The notes under the pieces: generated by a model
What the model was told of the DNA's origin: nothing
Seen by the model: the letters and a program-made list of their open reading frames with translations, nothing else
Database searches by the model: none
Shown here: piece after piece, positions 45,300-53,540 of the stretch
Layout of the letters: the number at the start of each line of letters is the position of its first letter
Position numbering within the stretch: the first letter of the stretch is position 1
From: Pseudolabrys sp.
Lineage (GTDB): Bacteria > Pseudomonadota > Alphaproteobacteria > Rhizobiales > Xanthobacteraceae
Assembly: GCA_019635575.1 (NCBI GenBank)
Contig: JAHBZF010000001.1
Span: forward strand, 1 to 64,000
Direction of reading: 5' to 3'
Length of the DNA stretch: 64,000 nucleotides
Made by a program: the position numbers and the translations under genes

Positions 45300-45460
45300 C
45301 TTTTTACGCGCTGGAAATACCTCCCGGAATTCGATTGCCTTTTAACTATATTTCTCTAGCTGTGACAGTAAGTTACAGGGATTTCCTCTTTACAAATTAA
45401 CCATCTTCCCTGACATTCAGCCTCGGAGGCTTGACTGCTACAAGAACAAGGGGCGTTACC

Positions 45461-45985
45461 ATGAGTTTGCTGCGTTCCGTTTTTCTCGCCACGTTGGCCC
45501 TTGGGCTTGCTGGCATCTTCGCGACCCCGAGCTACGCGGGTGGCCGGTACGATTCCGGGTGCAACTGCTACCTCCCGGATTCGGCCTTCAAGGCCCGCCG
45601 CACGGTCCAGGAAGGACCGCGCTACGTTCCGGGCAATACCCGCGTCGTGAACACCACGCGCGTCGTTCCGCGTGAGAAGGTGGTCGACGAGAACACCCTC
45701 GTCGTCCATGTCCGTCCGGTGATCCGGAAGGACGTGGTGATCAACCGCCAGAACATTCTGTACAAGGACATCATCGTCCACCGTCAGAACACCATCCATC
45801 GCACCGCCGAGCGCCACAGCAATGTGGTGGTCAACCGCACCGAGCAGGGCTCGGTTGGCTACGCCGGCGCCGAGCACCGCTACGTTCGCGGCCGTGACTG
45901 CAATTGCGGCGGCACCACCCGCGAATACGTCGGCGGCGGTTATGGCGGCGGCTACGACCGCACGGCCTACTCGGTCCGTAACTGA
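45461..45985 (+). CDS. Secreted protein of unknown function with paired CxC motifs
   Basis: A 174-residue protein with a signal peptide (MSLLRSVFLATLALGLAG, cleavage after SYA). The mature part has CNC near its start and again near its end (RDCNCGG), a central region of regularly spaced basic/valine-rich strands (TRVVPREKVV, RPVIRKDVVINRQNILYKD), and a Gly/Tyr-rich tail. I do not recognise the family. The symmetric CxC pairs suggest disulphides or metal binding. The ATG at 45461 has AAGGGG upstream. It stands alone between two terminators, a typical pattern for an abundant envelope protein. Confidence 0.72.
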   Translation: MSLLRSVFLATLALGLAGIFATPSYAGGRYDSGCNCYLPDSAFKARRTVQEGPRYVPGNTRVVNTTRVVPREKVVDENTLVVHVRPVIRKDVVINRQNILYKDIIVHRQNTIHRTAERHSNVVVNRTEQGSVGYAGAEHRYVRGRDCNCGGTTREYVGGGYGGGYDRTAYSVRN

Positions 45986-46023
45986 TCGTTGTTGCGATCC
46001 GGACCGCGAGGTCCGGTTCGATC

Positions 46024-46053
46024 AAGCCCCGCGGGTTTCCCGCGGGGCTTTTT
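46024..46053 (+). terminator. Rho-independent terminator
   Basis: Arms AAGCCCCGCGGG / CCCGCGGGGCTT with loop TTT and a T run, 38 bp after the secreted-protein gene. Confidence 0.93.
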
Positions 46054-46304
46054 CGTTTGGCGAAGCCGCAGGCAGAAACCCTCGGCCCGTTTACGGGGAG
46101 AAGATGGGGAAGAACGACGCACGCTTTCACTCCGCCTCATCCAGAGAGCCTGCCGTCGGGCTTGACCCGAGGGAGCCGCGCCCATAGCGCGTCCAGGATG
46201 GGCGTGAACGCCCTGATGTCCCGGCCATCCACGTCTTTGGTGCGACGGAAAGACAGCAAGTCATGGATGTCGCAATAAATGCGGGCATGACGGTGAAGAG
46301 AGTG
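46054..46304. other. Gene-free stretch with a decayed repeat
   Basis: No convincing protein gene. A segment near 46126-46200 (ACTCCGCCTCATCC and then CCGCGCCCATAGCGCG) is a truncated relative of the long inverted repeats at 46305 and 47075. Confidence 0.5.
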
Positions 46305-46477
46305 CGGCGCCACTCTCACTCCGCCTCATCCTGAGGAGCCGCGCCATAGCGCATAGCGCGTAGGCGGGGCGTCTCGAAGGATGTGGCGGCCCCAGTCCCG
46401 CAGCGGCCCATGGTTCGAGACGCCCGCCTTCGCTTTCAGCTTCGGCGCGGCTCCTCACCATGAGGCTCCGAGAGAGT
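46305..46477. repeat. Long imperfect inverted repeat, copy 1
   Basis: The left arm begins CGGCGCCACTCTCACTCCGC and contains CCTCATCCTGAGGAGCCGCG; the right arm contains CGCGGCTCCTCACCATGAGG and ends CCGAGAGAG. The middle has GTCTCGAAGGATG opposite GGTTCGAGACG. The whole behaves as a MITE-like or REP-like element; no transposase is encoded. Copy 2 is at 47075-47261. Confidence 0.8.
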
Positions 46478-46495
46478 TGGGCCCTCAATCGCCTC

Positions 46496-46522
46496 TTGAC
46501 TTTCTTCCTATATGCCTATAAT
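46496..46522 (+). promoter_or_regulatory. Sigma-70-type promoter
   Basis: TTGACT (46496-46501), a 15-bp spacer, and a consensus TATAAT (46517-46522). It points into the hairpin-dense segment that follows; no protein gene starts downstream. The spacer is shorter than the usual 17 bp. Confidence 0.6.
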
Positions 46523-46529
46523 CCTATCC

Positions 46530-46970
46530 GTGTCCTGCTCGTCGAGGGGCGTCATCTAGAGGCGTCTTGGTGATGGAGCAGGATGCGGCGCCCGCGCGCA
46601 CGGTTCGCACCCGTGCGTCCGGGACGCCCTGGGTTTGCCGTCCGCCCCAACTAAGTGGGGCCGCCCAGATTAAAGGGCTGGACGCGGGCCGGACGAACGC
46701 GGGCCAAAGCCCGCGGGAGCCGGTGGGGTTCGATCCCGCAAGGATCGGTCGCCCCATCTGTCCGCGCCCCGGAAGCACGGTCCCAGGGAGCGAAAACGCC
46801 GCCCATGACAAAGCCCAGCCTGCGCAAGCTTGGCTGGGTGGAGCGCCGCAAGGCGCGCGTGTCTCCGCTCGCACGGAGATGCGCTCCGGTGCTGCCGCGA
46901 GGCGGCATCGGAAACCGAGACGTTGCGCTTCGCGGCGCTCCGTCCCCCTCATTCATGGAATGAGGGACGA
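46530..46970 (+). ncRNA. Candidate structured noncoding RNA
   Basis: About 440 bp downstream of a TTGACT/TATAAT promoter with seven successive strong hairpins: 46587-46628, 46698-46715, 46724-46756, 46814-46838, 46862-46879, 46886-46911 and 46946-46966. The sixth pairs all 11 bases around a GCGA tetraloop (GNRA), using two G-U wobbles that would be mismatches on the other strand, so the RNA should be read rightward. Open frames exist on both strands, but none has a ribosome site or protein-like composition. It lacks the conserved blocks of RNase P RNA and tmRNA that I could look for. The ends are estimates. Confidence 0.5.
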
Positions 46971-47074
46971 AACGGGTTTCGGCGTCCCCGCGCCGCAAAC
47001 AACAGGGGCGATGATGCGCGCCTATGCGTCATCGGTGTGCTGGGCTGTTTGACAATCGCATCGGACGACAAGGC
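46971..47074. other. Gene-free spacer
   Basis: No gene or hairpin recognised. It contains TTGACAATCGC near 47050, without a matching -10 box that I can support. Confidence 0.4.
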
Positions 47075-47261
47075 ACTCTCTCGCTCCGCCTCATCCTGAG
47101 GAGCCGCGCAGAGCGCGGCGTCTCGAAGGATGCAGCGGCCACGATACAGCGCCCGCCTCATGTTCTTTGACGCGATCCTGACGGATCGCTTTGGTTCGAG
47201 ACGGCTCGCCATAGCGCGACGCGCTCCGGCGCGGCTCCTCACCATGAGGCTTCGAGAGAGT
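47075..47261. repeat. Long imperfect inverted repeat, copy 2
   Basis: Arms CTCTCTCGCTCCGCCTCATC and the complementary GAGGCTTCGAGAGAG, with CTGAGGAGCCGCGC opposite GCGCGGCTCCTCA and GTCTCGAAGGATG opposite GGTTCGAGACG. It matches copy 1 along its arms and lies 6 bp beyond the stop of the PKHD hydroxylase gene, where it could also act as that gene's 3-prime end. Confidence 0.8.
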
Positions 47262-47267
47262 TTACCG

Positions 47268-47942
47268 CTACACCTCGGCCCACTGCCGCAGCAGGTTGTG
47301 ATAGACGGCCGTGAGCGACACCACCGACTTGTGCTCGGGGTGATCGCCGGCGAGCCGGATGATCGACATATCGAGGTCGAACAACAGCGCACGCTGCGCC
47401 TCGTCGCGGATCATGCTCTGGGTCCAGAAGAACGAGCAGATCCGCGAGCCGCGGGTGATCGGCGTCACCCGGTGCAGCGAGGTCGCCGGATAGACGATCA
47501 TGTCGCCGGCCGGCAGCTTCACCGAATGCGCGCCGTAAGTATCCTCGACGATCAGTTCGCCGCCGTCGTAGTCCTCCGGCGACGAGATGAACAGGGTCGA
47601 TGACACATCGGTGCGGATGCGCGCGCCGTTGCCCGAGCGCACTGCATTGTCGACATGATTGCCGAACGTCATGCCGGGGTCATAACGGTTGAACAGTGGC
47701 GGAAATACCTGCTTCGGCAGCACCGCCGACATGAACAGCGGCGAGCGGCCGAGCGCCTCGAGCACCATATTGCTCAACTCGCGCGCTTCCGGTGCGCTCT
47801 CCGGAAGCTGCAGATTATTCTTCGCCTTCGCCGCCTGGTGGCCGGACGTCACATTGCCGTCGACCCAGGCTGCCTTTTCCATCACCTCGCGGCAGCGCGC
47901 CACCTGCTCCGGCGTGAGCACCGCGGGGATATGCACCATCAT
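47268..47942 (-). CDS. PKHD-type Fe(II)/2-oxoglutarate hydroxylase (PiuC/YbiX-like)
   Basis: A 224-residue non-haem iron dioxygenase. The HxD pair lies in GNHVDNAV (His96, Asp98 approximately), the distal His in LHRVTP (about 156), and the 2-oxoglutarate Arg in [10 protein letters not shown]. The opening [14 protein letters not shown] is the PiuC/YbiX signature. In E. coli and Pseudomonas these genes sit beside catecholate siderophore receptors (Fiu, PiuA), as here, and are iron-repressed; the substrate is not established. It is 195 bp downstream of the receptor gene. The start may be the first or second of two adjacent ATGs. Confidence 0.92.
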   Translation of the reverse strand: MMVHIPAVLTPEQVARCREVMEKAAWVDGNVTSGHQAAKAKNNLQLPESAPEARELSNMVLEALGRSPLFMSAVLPKQVFPPLFNRYDPGMTFGNHVDNAVRSGNGARIRTDVSSTLFISSPEDYDGGELIVEDTYGAHSVKLPAGDMIVYPATSLHRVTPITRGSRICSFFWTQSMIRDEAQRALLFDLDMSIIRLAGDHPEHKSVVSLTAVYHNLLRQWAEV

Positions 47943-48073
47943 GGCCGGTCTCCATCATCACGCCATATCGTCACGCCATGCGCCGCGCTCGCGGGCAACG
48001 GCGCAGCCGTGTTCAATCACAGTTCGCCCGCCACGCACAATGCGGATCGGTCTCCGCAACAGGCTGCAGAAAC

Positions 48074-48120
48074 GATCTTGCCCGCCCCCGTCCGAGCGCC
48101 GGGCGGGAACGGGCAAGATC
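48074..48120 (-). terminator. Hairpin terminator after the receptor gene
   Basis: Arms GATCTTGCCCG / CGGGCAAGATC with an inner GCCCG-type pairing, directly after the receptor stop on the minus strand. Only a short T run (GTTTC) follows, so termination may be partial and allow some read-through to the hydroxylase gene. Confidence 0.6.
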
Positions 48121-48137
48121 CGTAGCGGTGTTCTGTC

Positions 48138-50393
48138 TTACCAGCTCATCTTCAGCGTCAGCGACGCATACCGGCTCGGGCCCGGCACGCCCCAGTTGCT
48201 GTAGACGCTGGCGAGATAATATTTGTCGAAGATGTTGTAGATGTTGAACTGCAACGTGGTCTTCTTGTCGATCTTGTAGGCCAGCATCGCGTCAAACCGC
48301 CAGTAAGCCGGCGCGTAGGCCGTGTTGGTAACATCGCCCCACACCTCGCTGGTGTAGAACGCGCCGCCGCCGATCTGCCAGTCCGGCGTGATGTCGTAGG
48401 TGGTCCACAGCGAGAAGGCGTGCTCCGGCGTCTGGATCGGCCGCTTGTCGAGCTGCGCCGCGACCGAGGTCTTGACGTTGCGGGCATCGACGAAGGCGTA
48501 GCTGGCGATCACCTGCCACGCGTCGGTGATCTTGCCTGCCGCGCTCGCCTCGAAGCCGCGGGCGCGGATCACACCGTCAAGCACCGTCACCGTCGCATTG
48601 GTCGGATCGGGCACGCGGGCATTGGTCTTATCGGTTTGGAAGATCGCTGCCGCGAGATTGAGCTTGCCGCCGAGCACGTCGGCCTTGGCGCCGAACTCGG
48701 TGGTCTCGTTCTTCTCCGGCCCGAGATTGAACTGGCTGATCGCCGTCGCCGCCGTGGCGACGCTGACCGACATGTTGTCGGCGCTCGGATTGAACGACGT
48801 GCCGCGCATCAGATAGATGCTGCTGTTCGGCGTCGGGTGGAACACGCCACCAACGCGCCAGCTCAGCGGCGTATCGGTGCGGCTGAGATTATTGACGGTA
48901 GCGGCGGCCAGCGGGGCGTCCTGCTGGAAGTTGAAGTAGTCGTAACGCAGGCCGCCGAGCAGCTCGAAATACTCGTTCAGCTTGATCTGGTCGGCGATAT
49001 AGACCGCGGCCGCCGTGGCATGGCCGATGGTGCGCTGGCTCGCGGTCGCCGGCGTCGGCGCACCGCCGAACCGATACGGATCGGGATTGACGAAGTTGGT
49101 CCCCGCCTGCCCCGCCCAATTGTTGCGCAACGCGTCGCGCCGCTCCTGCGAGACCTCGAAGCCGGTCGCCACCGTGTGGTCCCATCCCCAGGTGTTGAAC
49201 CGGGCGAGGAAGTCGGTCTGGTTGATCAGCAACGAGTTGTGGACGTTCAGGCCGGCACGGTTCGGCGTCCAGTTGACGTTGAGATTGTTGGCGTTCGGAA
49301 CGCTGGCGTTCGGCTCCGGGAAGACGTTGAGCTGATAGCGCTGCACGTCCGAGAAGCGGGTCGTGTTGGTGACTTTGAAGTTGTTGTTGAACTCGTGCTC
49401 GATCTTGGCCGTGGCGATCGAGGCATCGACCTTTTCGACATCCGGGTTCGGGCCGCTGAGGATGCCGTAGAACGTGTTGCGGTTCACCGGCGCGATAGAA
49501 CGCGGCACGCCGTCGGTCGCTTTCAGGAACGGGATGCCGTAATCCGGGATGTTGTTGTCGTGCTGATAGATGTAGCTCAACGTCACCTTGGTCTGGTCGG
49601 TGACGTTCATCTTGATCGACGGCGCGATGCCGAACGTCTTGTTCTCGACCTTGTCGCGGCCCGGCACCATGGAGTCCTGCCCCATGATGTTGATGCGGGC
49701 AGACACGTTTTCATTGAACTTGCCGTTAGCGTCGATGGTAGCGCGCGCACCGGGAGCGGTATTTCCGGTCAGCGTTGCATCGACGAAGTCGCGGTCGCGC
49801 GGCGCCTTGCTGGTGAGATTGATCGCACCGCCGGTCGAGCCGCGACCGAACAGGATCGAGGACGGTCCTTTGAACACCTCGACGGAATCGATCGAGAACG
49901 CATCGCGCGTATACCAGCCGGGATCGCGCACGCCGTCGCGGAACACGTCGCTCTGCGCCGAGAAGCCGCGGATATACGGCGTATCGCCCTGGTTGCCGCC
50001 CTCGCCGGCACGGAAGGTGATGCCGGCGACGTTGCGCAGCGCGTCCTTCACCGTGGCAATATTCTGGTCCTGCAGCACCTGCTGCGGCACGACGTTGACG
50101 GTCTGCGGCGTGCTCAGAAGCGGCACCGGCATGCGGGTGAGCGACGAATTGGACGCCTGATAGCCGTCATTGCCGCCGAAAATGTCGATGGTCGGCAGCG
50201 CCACGCTGTTGTCCTGCGCGGACGCCGCGGTTGCGAACATCAGCGAGGCGACGCTTGCGGCGGCGGGGAACATCATTCCCTGCGCTTGCGCCGCGATCGC
50301 AACGATGCGCGAACCTGATTGCGTATCGCGCGCCACGATCGAATTGTCCTGGCGCAGCGAAGTGTGCGCGTCTGCGATGTCGTTGGTCGGCAT
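48138..50393 (-). CDS. TonB-dependent siderophore receptor (Fiu-like)
   Basis: A 751-residue outer-membrane receptor. After a signal peptide ending ATAASA (about 55-60) comes a plug domain with STPQTVNVVPQQVLQDQ (about 94-110), DALRNVAGITFRAGEGG and RGFSAQSDVFRDG, and then a 22-strand barrel ending in the expected aromatic residue, Trp (SLTLKMSW). The order and the N-terminal TonB box-like DNSVALPTIDI fit catecholate siderophore receptors such as Fiu/PiuA. The first 30 residues precede the hydrophobic signal core, so a shorter start is possible, but the ATG at 50393 has GGGGGTGA upstream. Confidence 0.92.
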   Translation of the reverse strand: MPTNDIADAHTSLRQDNSIVARDTQSGSRIVAIAAQAQGMMFPAAASVASLMFATAASAQDNSVALPTIDIFGGNDGYQASNSSLTRMPVPLLSTPQTVNVVPQQVLQDQNIATVKDALRNVAGITFRAGEGGNQGDTPYIRGFSAQSDVFRDGVRDPGWYTRDAFSIDSVEVFKGPSSILFGRGSTGGAINLTSKAPRDRDFVDATLTGNTAPGARATIDANGKFNENVSARINIMGQDSMVPGRDKVENKTFGIAPSIKMNVTDQTKVTLSYIYQHDNNIPDYGIPFLKATDGVPRSIAPVNRNTFYGILSGPNPDVEKVDASIATAKIEHEFNNNFKVTNTTRFSDVQRYQLNVFPEPNASVPNANNLNVNWTPNRAGLNVHNSLLINQTDFLARFNTWGWDHTVATGFEVSQERRDALRNNWAGQAGTNFVNPDPYRFGGAPTPATASQRTIGHATAAAVYIADQIKLNEYFELLGGLRYDYFNFQQDAPLAAATVNNLSRTDTPLSWRVGGVFHPTPNSSIYLMRGTSFNPSADNMSVSVATAATAISQFNLGPEKNETTEFGAKADVLGGKLNLAAAIFQTDKTNARVPDPTNATVTVLDGVIRARGFEASAAGKITDAWQVIASYAFVDARNVKTSVAAQLDKRPIQTPEHAFSLWTTYDITPDWQIGGGAFYTSEVWGDVTNTAYAPAYWRFDAMLAYKIDKKTTLQFNIYNIFDKYYLASVYSNWGVPGPSRYASLTLKMSW

Positions 50394-50562
50394 TGGTCAC
50401 CCCCGTGAACGGCCGCCTTCCGCTGTTGTCGACGGCGTTCACGACGCACCACACGCGGAATTAGCAACCCTTTACGCGTCCTTAATGCCGACAAAATTCA
50501 TGAGCAAGGACAAAGACTTGGAAAGAGATAGTCTTTTATTGGACTAATTCTAATCTTGGTTT

Positions 50563-50578
50563 TCTGGAATCTCTAAAA
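50563..50578. promoter_or_regulatory. Repeated iron-region motif, copy 1
   Basis: TCTGGAATCTCTAAAA, 13 of 16 bases shared with the copy at 50751-50766, 170 bp upstream of the siderophore-receptor start. The role as an iron-responsive site is inferred from position only. Confidence 0.35.
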
Positions 50579-50750
50579 ACAAACACCGATGGCGTTGAAG
50601 TCGTTGGTGCAATCGCGTCAACGCCGCGCGGTTATCCAGATCGTGTTCCGCGCTCAGTGCATTGCTGACGTGCATCGCATGCTGAAACCACGGGGACAGC
50701 GCGCGCAAAAACAACGCGCGGACAATCGCAAACACATCGCTATCTCATTG

Positions 50751-50766
50751 TTTGGAATGGCTAAAA
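50751..50766. promoter_or_regulatory. Repeated iron-region motif, copy 2
   Basis: TTTGGAATGGCTAAAA, about 75 bp upstream of the PepSY gene start and in the same orientation as copy 1. Confidence 0.35.
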
Positions 50767-50841
50767 TGTAGCAACCACGCGTGTTTTGCTGTTCAGGCTG
50801 CGCAATGTTGCTGTTATAGCTGCCGCATCTGGAGGCTCGAA

Positions 50842-51948
50842 ATGCCATCTTCGCGCGGGGCGCTGCGGCGCTTCTGGCTCAATGTCCATTTGTGGCTCGG
50901 TGTTGCGCTTGCGATCCTGACCGTGCCGATCGCCATCAGCGGTGCGTTGCTTGTCTATCACGATGAGCTCGACGCGCTTCTGCATCCCGCGCGTTATGCG
51001 ATCACCGGCTCGCAGATTTCACAGCCCGCGAGCGCCTATCTCGACGCTGCGCGCAAGGCGCTCGGCAACGGCACATCGCCAACGCTCGTTCGCTTTGACG
51101 AAGGGGGCCCCGTTGTCGTCAGCGCGCGCGGTCGTTCGGCAGAAGGCCCGCCGCGCCGACTCAATGTCTATCTCGATCCACCGACCGCGAATGTTCTTGA
51201 GGTGGAAGACTTCCGCGCGTCGATGTTCGGCTTCCTGCATCTCTTCCACGAGAACTTGACGATCCCGGACTATTCCGGCCGTGCGATCGTCGGCTGGATC
51301 GGCGTCGCGATGCTGATCTCGTCACTCAGCGGCATCTATCTGTGGTGGCCGCGCAACGGCGCGTTCCGCATCGGCCTGCGCTGGCACCGCTCCGATTCCA
51401 CCAATACGAATCTGCATCACCTGCTCGGGTTCTGGATTTCGATTCCGCTTGCCGTGGTCTCGTTCACCGGCATCTATCTCGGTTTTCCGCAGCAGAGCCG
51501 CGACCTTCTCTCGACAGTCGCGCCGGTGACGCCACGCGCCGGCTTCGGCGCGCCGGCACGGCAGACCGCCTTGAATCCGGACCAGGCGCTGGCACACGCG
51601 CTTGCGCAAACGCCGGACGCGAAACCGGCGGTCTTGTTCCTGGCCACCGGCAAGCAGGGTGAAGCGCCGGTCTGGCGCATCCAGGTACGGGATTCCCAAG
51701 GCGGCACGAAAACACTGCTGGTCGACGACCGCGCCGGCACCGTCACGCCGGTCGCCGTGCAATCCGGTGACAAGATTTCCCAGTGGATCCGCTGGATCCA
51801 TGAAGGCAGTCACTCCGGCCCGGTGTGGAAAGTGATCGTGCTGTTGTGCGGCGTGCTGCCGCCACTCTTCACCATTACAGGCATCATCATGTGGCTGCAG
51901 CGGCGCCAGCGCCGCACAGCCGTGACGCGCCTGCGTCCGGCCGAATGA
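50842..51948 (+). CDS. PepSY-associated TM domain protein
   Basis: A 368-residue inner-membrane protein with four membrane helices, the first at about 13-36 (WLNVHLWLGVALAILTVPIA), two around 155-210, and one near the C-terminus. It has conserved Trp, His and Gly residues (NVHLWLG, HLLGFWISIPLAVVSFTGIY, WIHEGSHSG) typical of PiuB/PepSY-TM proteins, which are often iron-regulated and are linked to periplasmic reduction of ferric siderophores. The ATG at 50842 has GGAGG 6 bp upstream. It starts the PepSY-exbB-exbD-tonB unit. Confidence 0.9.
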   Translation: MPSSRGALRRFWLNVHLWLGVALAILTVPIAISGALLVYHDELDALLHPARYAITGSQISQPASAYLDAARKALGNGTSPTLVRFDEGGPVVVSARGRSAEGPPRRLNVYLDPPTANVLEVEDFRASMFGFLHLFHENLTIPDYSGRAIVGWIGVAMLISSLSGIYLWWPRNGAFRIGLRWHRSDSTNTNLHHLLGFWISIPLAVVSFTGIYLGFPQQSRDLLSTVAPVTPRAGFGAPARQTALNPDQALAHALAQTPDAKPAVLFLATGKQGEAPVWRIQVRDSQGGTKTLLVDDRAGTVTPVAVQSGDKISQWIRWIHEGSHSGPVWKVIVLLCGVLPPLFTITGIIMWLQRRQRRTAVTRLRPAE

Positions 51949-52011
51949 TCCCGCTGCCGTGGTTCTGAGCGGCAGCCAGAACAAGAAGAATTGACGTTGA
52001 GGAGTTTGAAA

Positions 52012-53085
52012 ATGGCGTGCGGAGCAATGACACGAAACCGGAGCACGCGGCGGCTTGCCTCCCGCGCATTCGCCGGCGCGGCGCTGGCGATCGTTCTTGC
52101 AGCGAGCGCCATCGCCCAGACGGCGCCAGGCGCAACCCCCGCACCGGTCGCGCCGCCCGCCGCGACGAGCCCCGCGCAATCGACCGTCGCCCCCACCTTG
52201 CCCGCGCAGTTGCCATCCACGCTGCAGCCGGCACCGTCAACCGCGCCGACGCCGACTGCGGCAACGCCGAGCCCGGCAGCGCCGACCGCCGCACCGAACG
52301 CGACGGCAGCGCCGGCCCCGACAGAGGCTGCTGCTCCCGCGCCGGCAACACCGTCCGTCCTGCCTCATGTCGACGCGGCCCTGCCGCGCGACCTCAGTCC
52401 GTGGGGCATGTTCATGCAGGCGGACATCATCGTGAAGCTGGTCATGATCGGACTGGCTTTCGCGTCGGTGCTGACCTGGACCATCTGGCTCGTCAAAGTG
52501 CTCGAACTGCTGGCCGCACGACGCCGTCTCAAGGCGTCGCTCGCAATTCTCACCAGCGCGCGTTCGCTCGCCGATTGCCGCGCACGGCTCAAGCCCGGAC
52601 ACGCGGCCGCGCCGCTGGTGCGCGCGGCAGAGACGGAATTGCAACTGTCCGCCGACGCGATCGAGCCGGCCGGCGTCAAGGAACGCCTCGCCTCGCGGCT
52701 GTCACAACTGCAGACCAGCGCCACCCGCCGCATCAATCGCGGCACCGGCCTGCTGGCCACCATTGGCGCGACCGCGCCGTTCGTCGGCCTGTTCGGCACC
52801 GTCTGGGGCATCATGAACAGCTTCATCGGCATTTCGAAATCGCAGACCACCAACCTTGCGGTGGTCGCGCCCGGCATCGCCGAGGCGCTGCTGGCAACGG
52901 CCCTCGGTCTCGTCGCCGCGATCCCGGCGGTGGTGCTCTACAACATGTTCTCGCGCTGGATCGCCGGCTATCGCGTACTCTACGCCGAGGCCTCGAACGA
53001 AGTGGAGCGCCTGGTCAGCCGCGATCTCGATCGCGCCACGCAGGGTAGCCACGCACTGCATGTCCGCAGCATGGCCGCCGAATAG
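52012..53085 (+). CDS. exbB: TonB-system proton channel subunit ExbB
   Basis: A 357-residue ExbB. The signal peptide and a long Ala/Pro-rich periplasmic segment (about 30-125) precede the MotA/TolQ/ExbB core: one helix at about 138-160, and the two C-terminal helices with GLLATIGATAPFVGLFGTVW (about 246-265) and EALLATALGLVAAIPAVV (about 290-307). ExbB forms the pentameric motor with ExbD that energises TonB. The extended N-terminus is usual for alphaproteobacteria. GAGGAG lies 7 bp before the ATG. Confidence 0.94.
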   Translation: MACGAMTRNRSTRRLASRAFAGAALAIVLAASAIAQTAPGATPAPVAPPAATSPAQSTVAPTLPAQLPSTLQPAPSTAPTPTAATPSPAAPTAAPNATAAPAPTEAAAPAPATPSVLPHVDAALPRDLSPWGMFMQADIIVKLVMIGLAFASVLTWTIWLVKVLELLAARRRLKASLAILTSARSLADCRARLKPGHAAAPLVRAAETELQLSADAIEPAGVKERLASRLSQLQTSATRRINRGTGLLATIGATAPFVGLFGTVWGIMNSFIGISKSQTTNLAVVAPGIAEALLATALGLVAAIPAVVLYNMFSRWIAGYRVLYAEASNEVERLVSRDLDRATQGSHALHVRSMAAE

Positions 53086-53111
53086 GTTCGTTGAGTATCG
53101 AGTGATCTGAC

Positions 53112-53540
53112 ATGAGCGCGCGTCTCGACCACGGCGACGACGATCTGGCGGAAGTCCACGAGATCAACGTCACTCCGTTCATCGACGTCATCCTGGTGCT
53201 GCTGATCATTTTCATGATCGCCGCGCCACTGGCGACCGTCGACATTGCCGTCGATCTGCCCTCGTCCAACGCGCAACAGCAGCAGCGCCCGGACAAGCCG
53301 ATCTATCTGACGTTGAAATCCGACCTCAGCCTGATGCTCGGCAACGATCAGACCGTACCGCGCGCGGCGCTGGCGAGCACGCTCGCACAGGCGACAAACG
53401 GCGACCGCGAGCAGCGACTGTTCCTGCGCGCCGACCGCGCGGTGCCTTACGGCGAGTTGATGACCCTGATGAACGATCTCCGCAGCGCCGGCTATCTGAA
53501 GATCGCGCTGGTCGGCCTCGAGTCGGTACCGCAACCATGA
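53112..53540 (+). CDS. exbD: TonB-system motor subunit ExbD
   Basis: A 142-residue ExbD with a single helix (about 22-42) containing NVTPFIDVILVLLIIFM; Asp25 is the proton-carrying residue known from E. coli ExbD. The periplasmic domain follows, ending LMNDLRSAGYLKIALVG, the family signature. It starts 26 bp after exbB and overlaps tonB by 4 bp. Confidence 0.95.
   Translation: MSARLDHGDDDLAEVHEINVTPFIDVILVLLIIFMIAAPLATVDIAVDLPSSNAQQQQRPDKPIYLTLKSDLSLMLGNDQTVPRAALASTLAQATNGDREQRLFLRADRAVPYGELMTLMNDLRSAGYLKIALVGLESVPQP

Larger units (their letters stand above)
50394..50841. other. Divergent regulatory region, 448 bp
   Basis: No convincing gene; short frames here have no protein character. It is AT-rich between 50500 and 50580. 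Two copies of the 16-bp motif TYTGGAATNNCTAAAA (50563-50578 and 50751-50766) lie one toward each flanking iron gene. No confident Fur box or Irr ICE element was matched. Confidence 0.5.

Noticed and set aside
46724..46756. A tRNA-like T-arm (GGTTCGATCC-type) in the hairpin region
   Set aside because: The stem does not pair properly around the TTCGATC loop and no acceptor or anticodon arms surround it.
46567..47052. Plus-strand 161-codon frame in the gene-free region, and minus-strand frames overlapping it
   Set aside because: Composition is arbitrary (many Arg, Pro, Ala), there is no ribosome site, several frames are open at once because of G+C content, and hairpins occupy the sequence. A structured RNA explains it better.
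48420..50318. Plus-strand 632-codon frame opposite the siderophore receptor
   Set aside because: Arg/Ala/Glu/Val-rich shadow; the receptor's plug and barrel are clear on the other strand.
50541..50560. Possible Irr ICE or Fur box near TTAGAATTAG
   Set aside because: Only a half-site is visible; the palindrome required by either regulator is not there.
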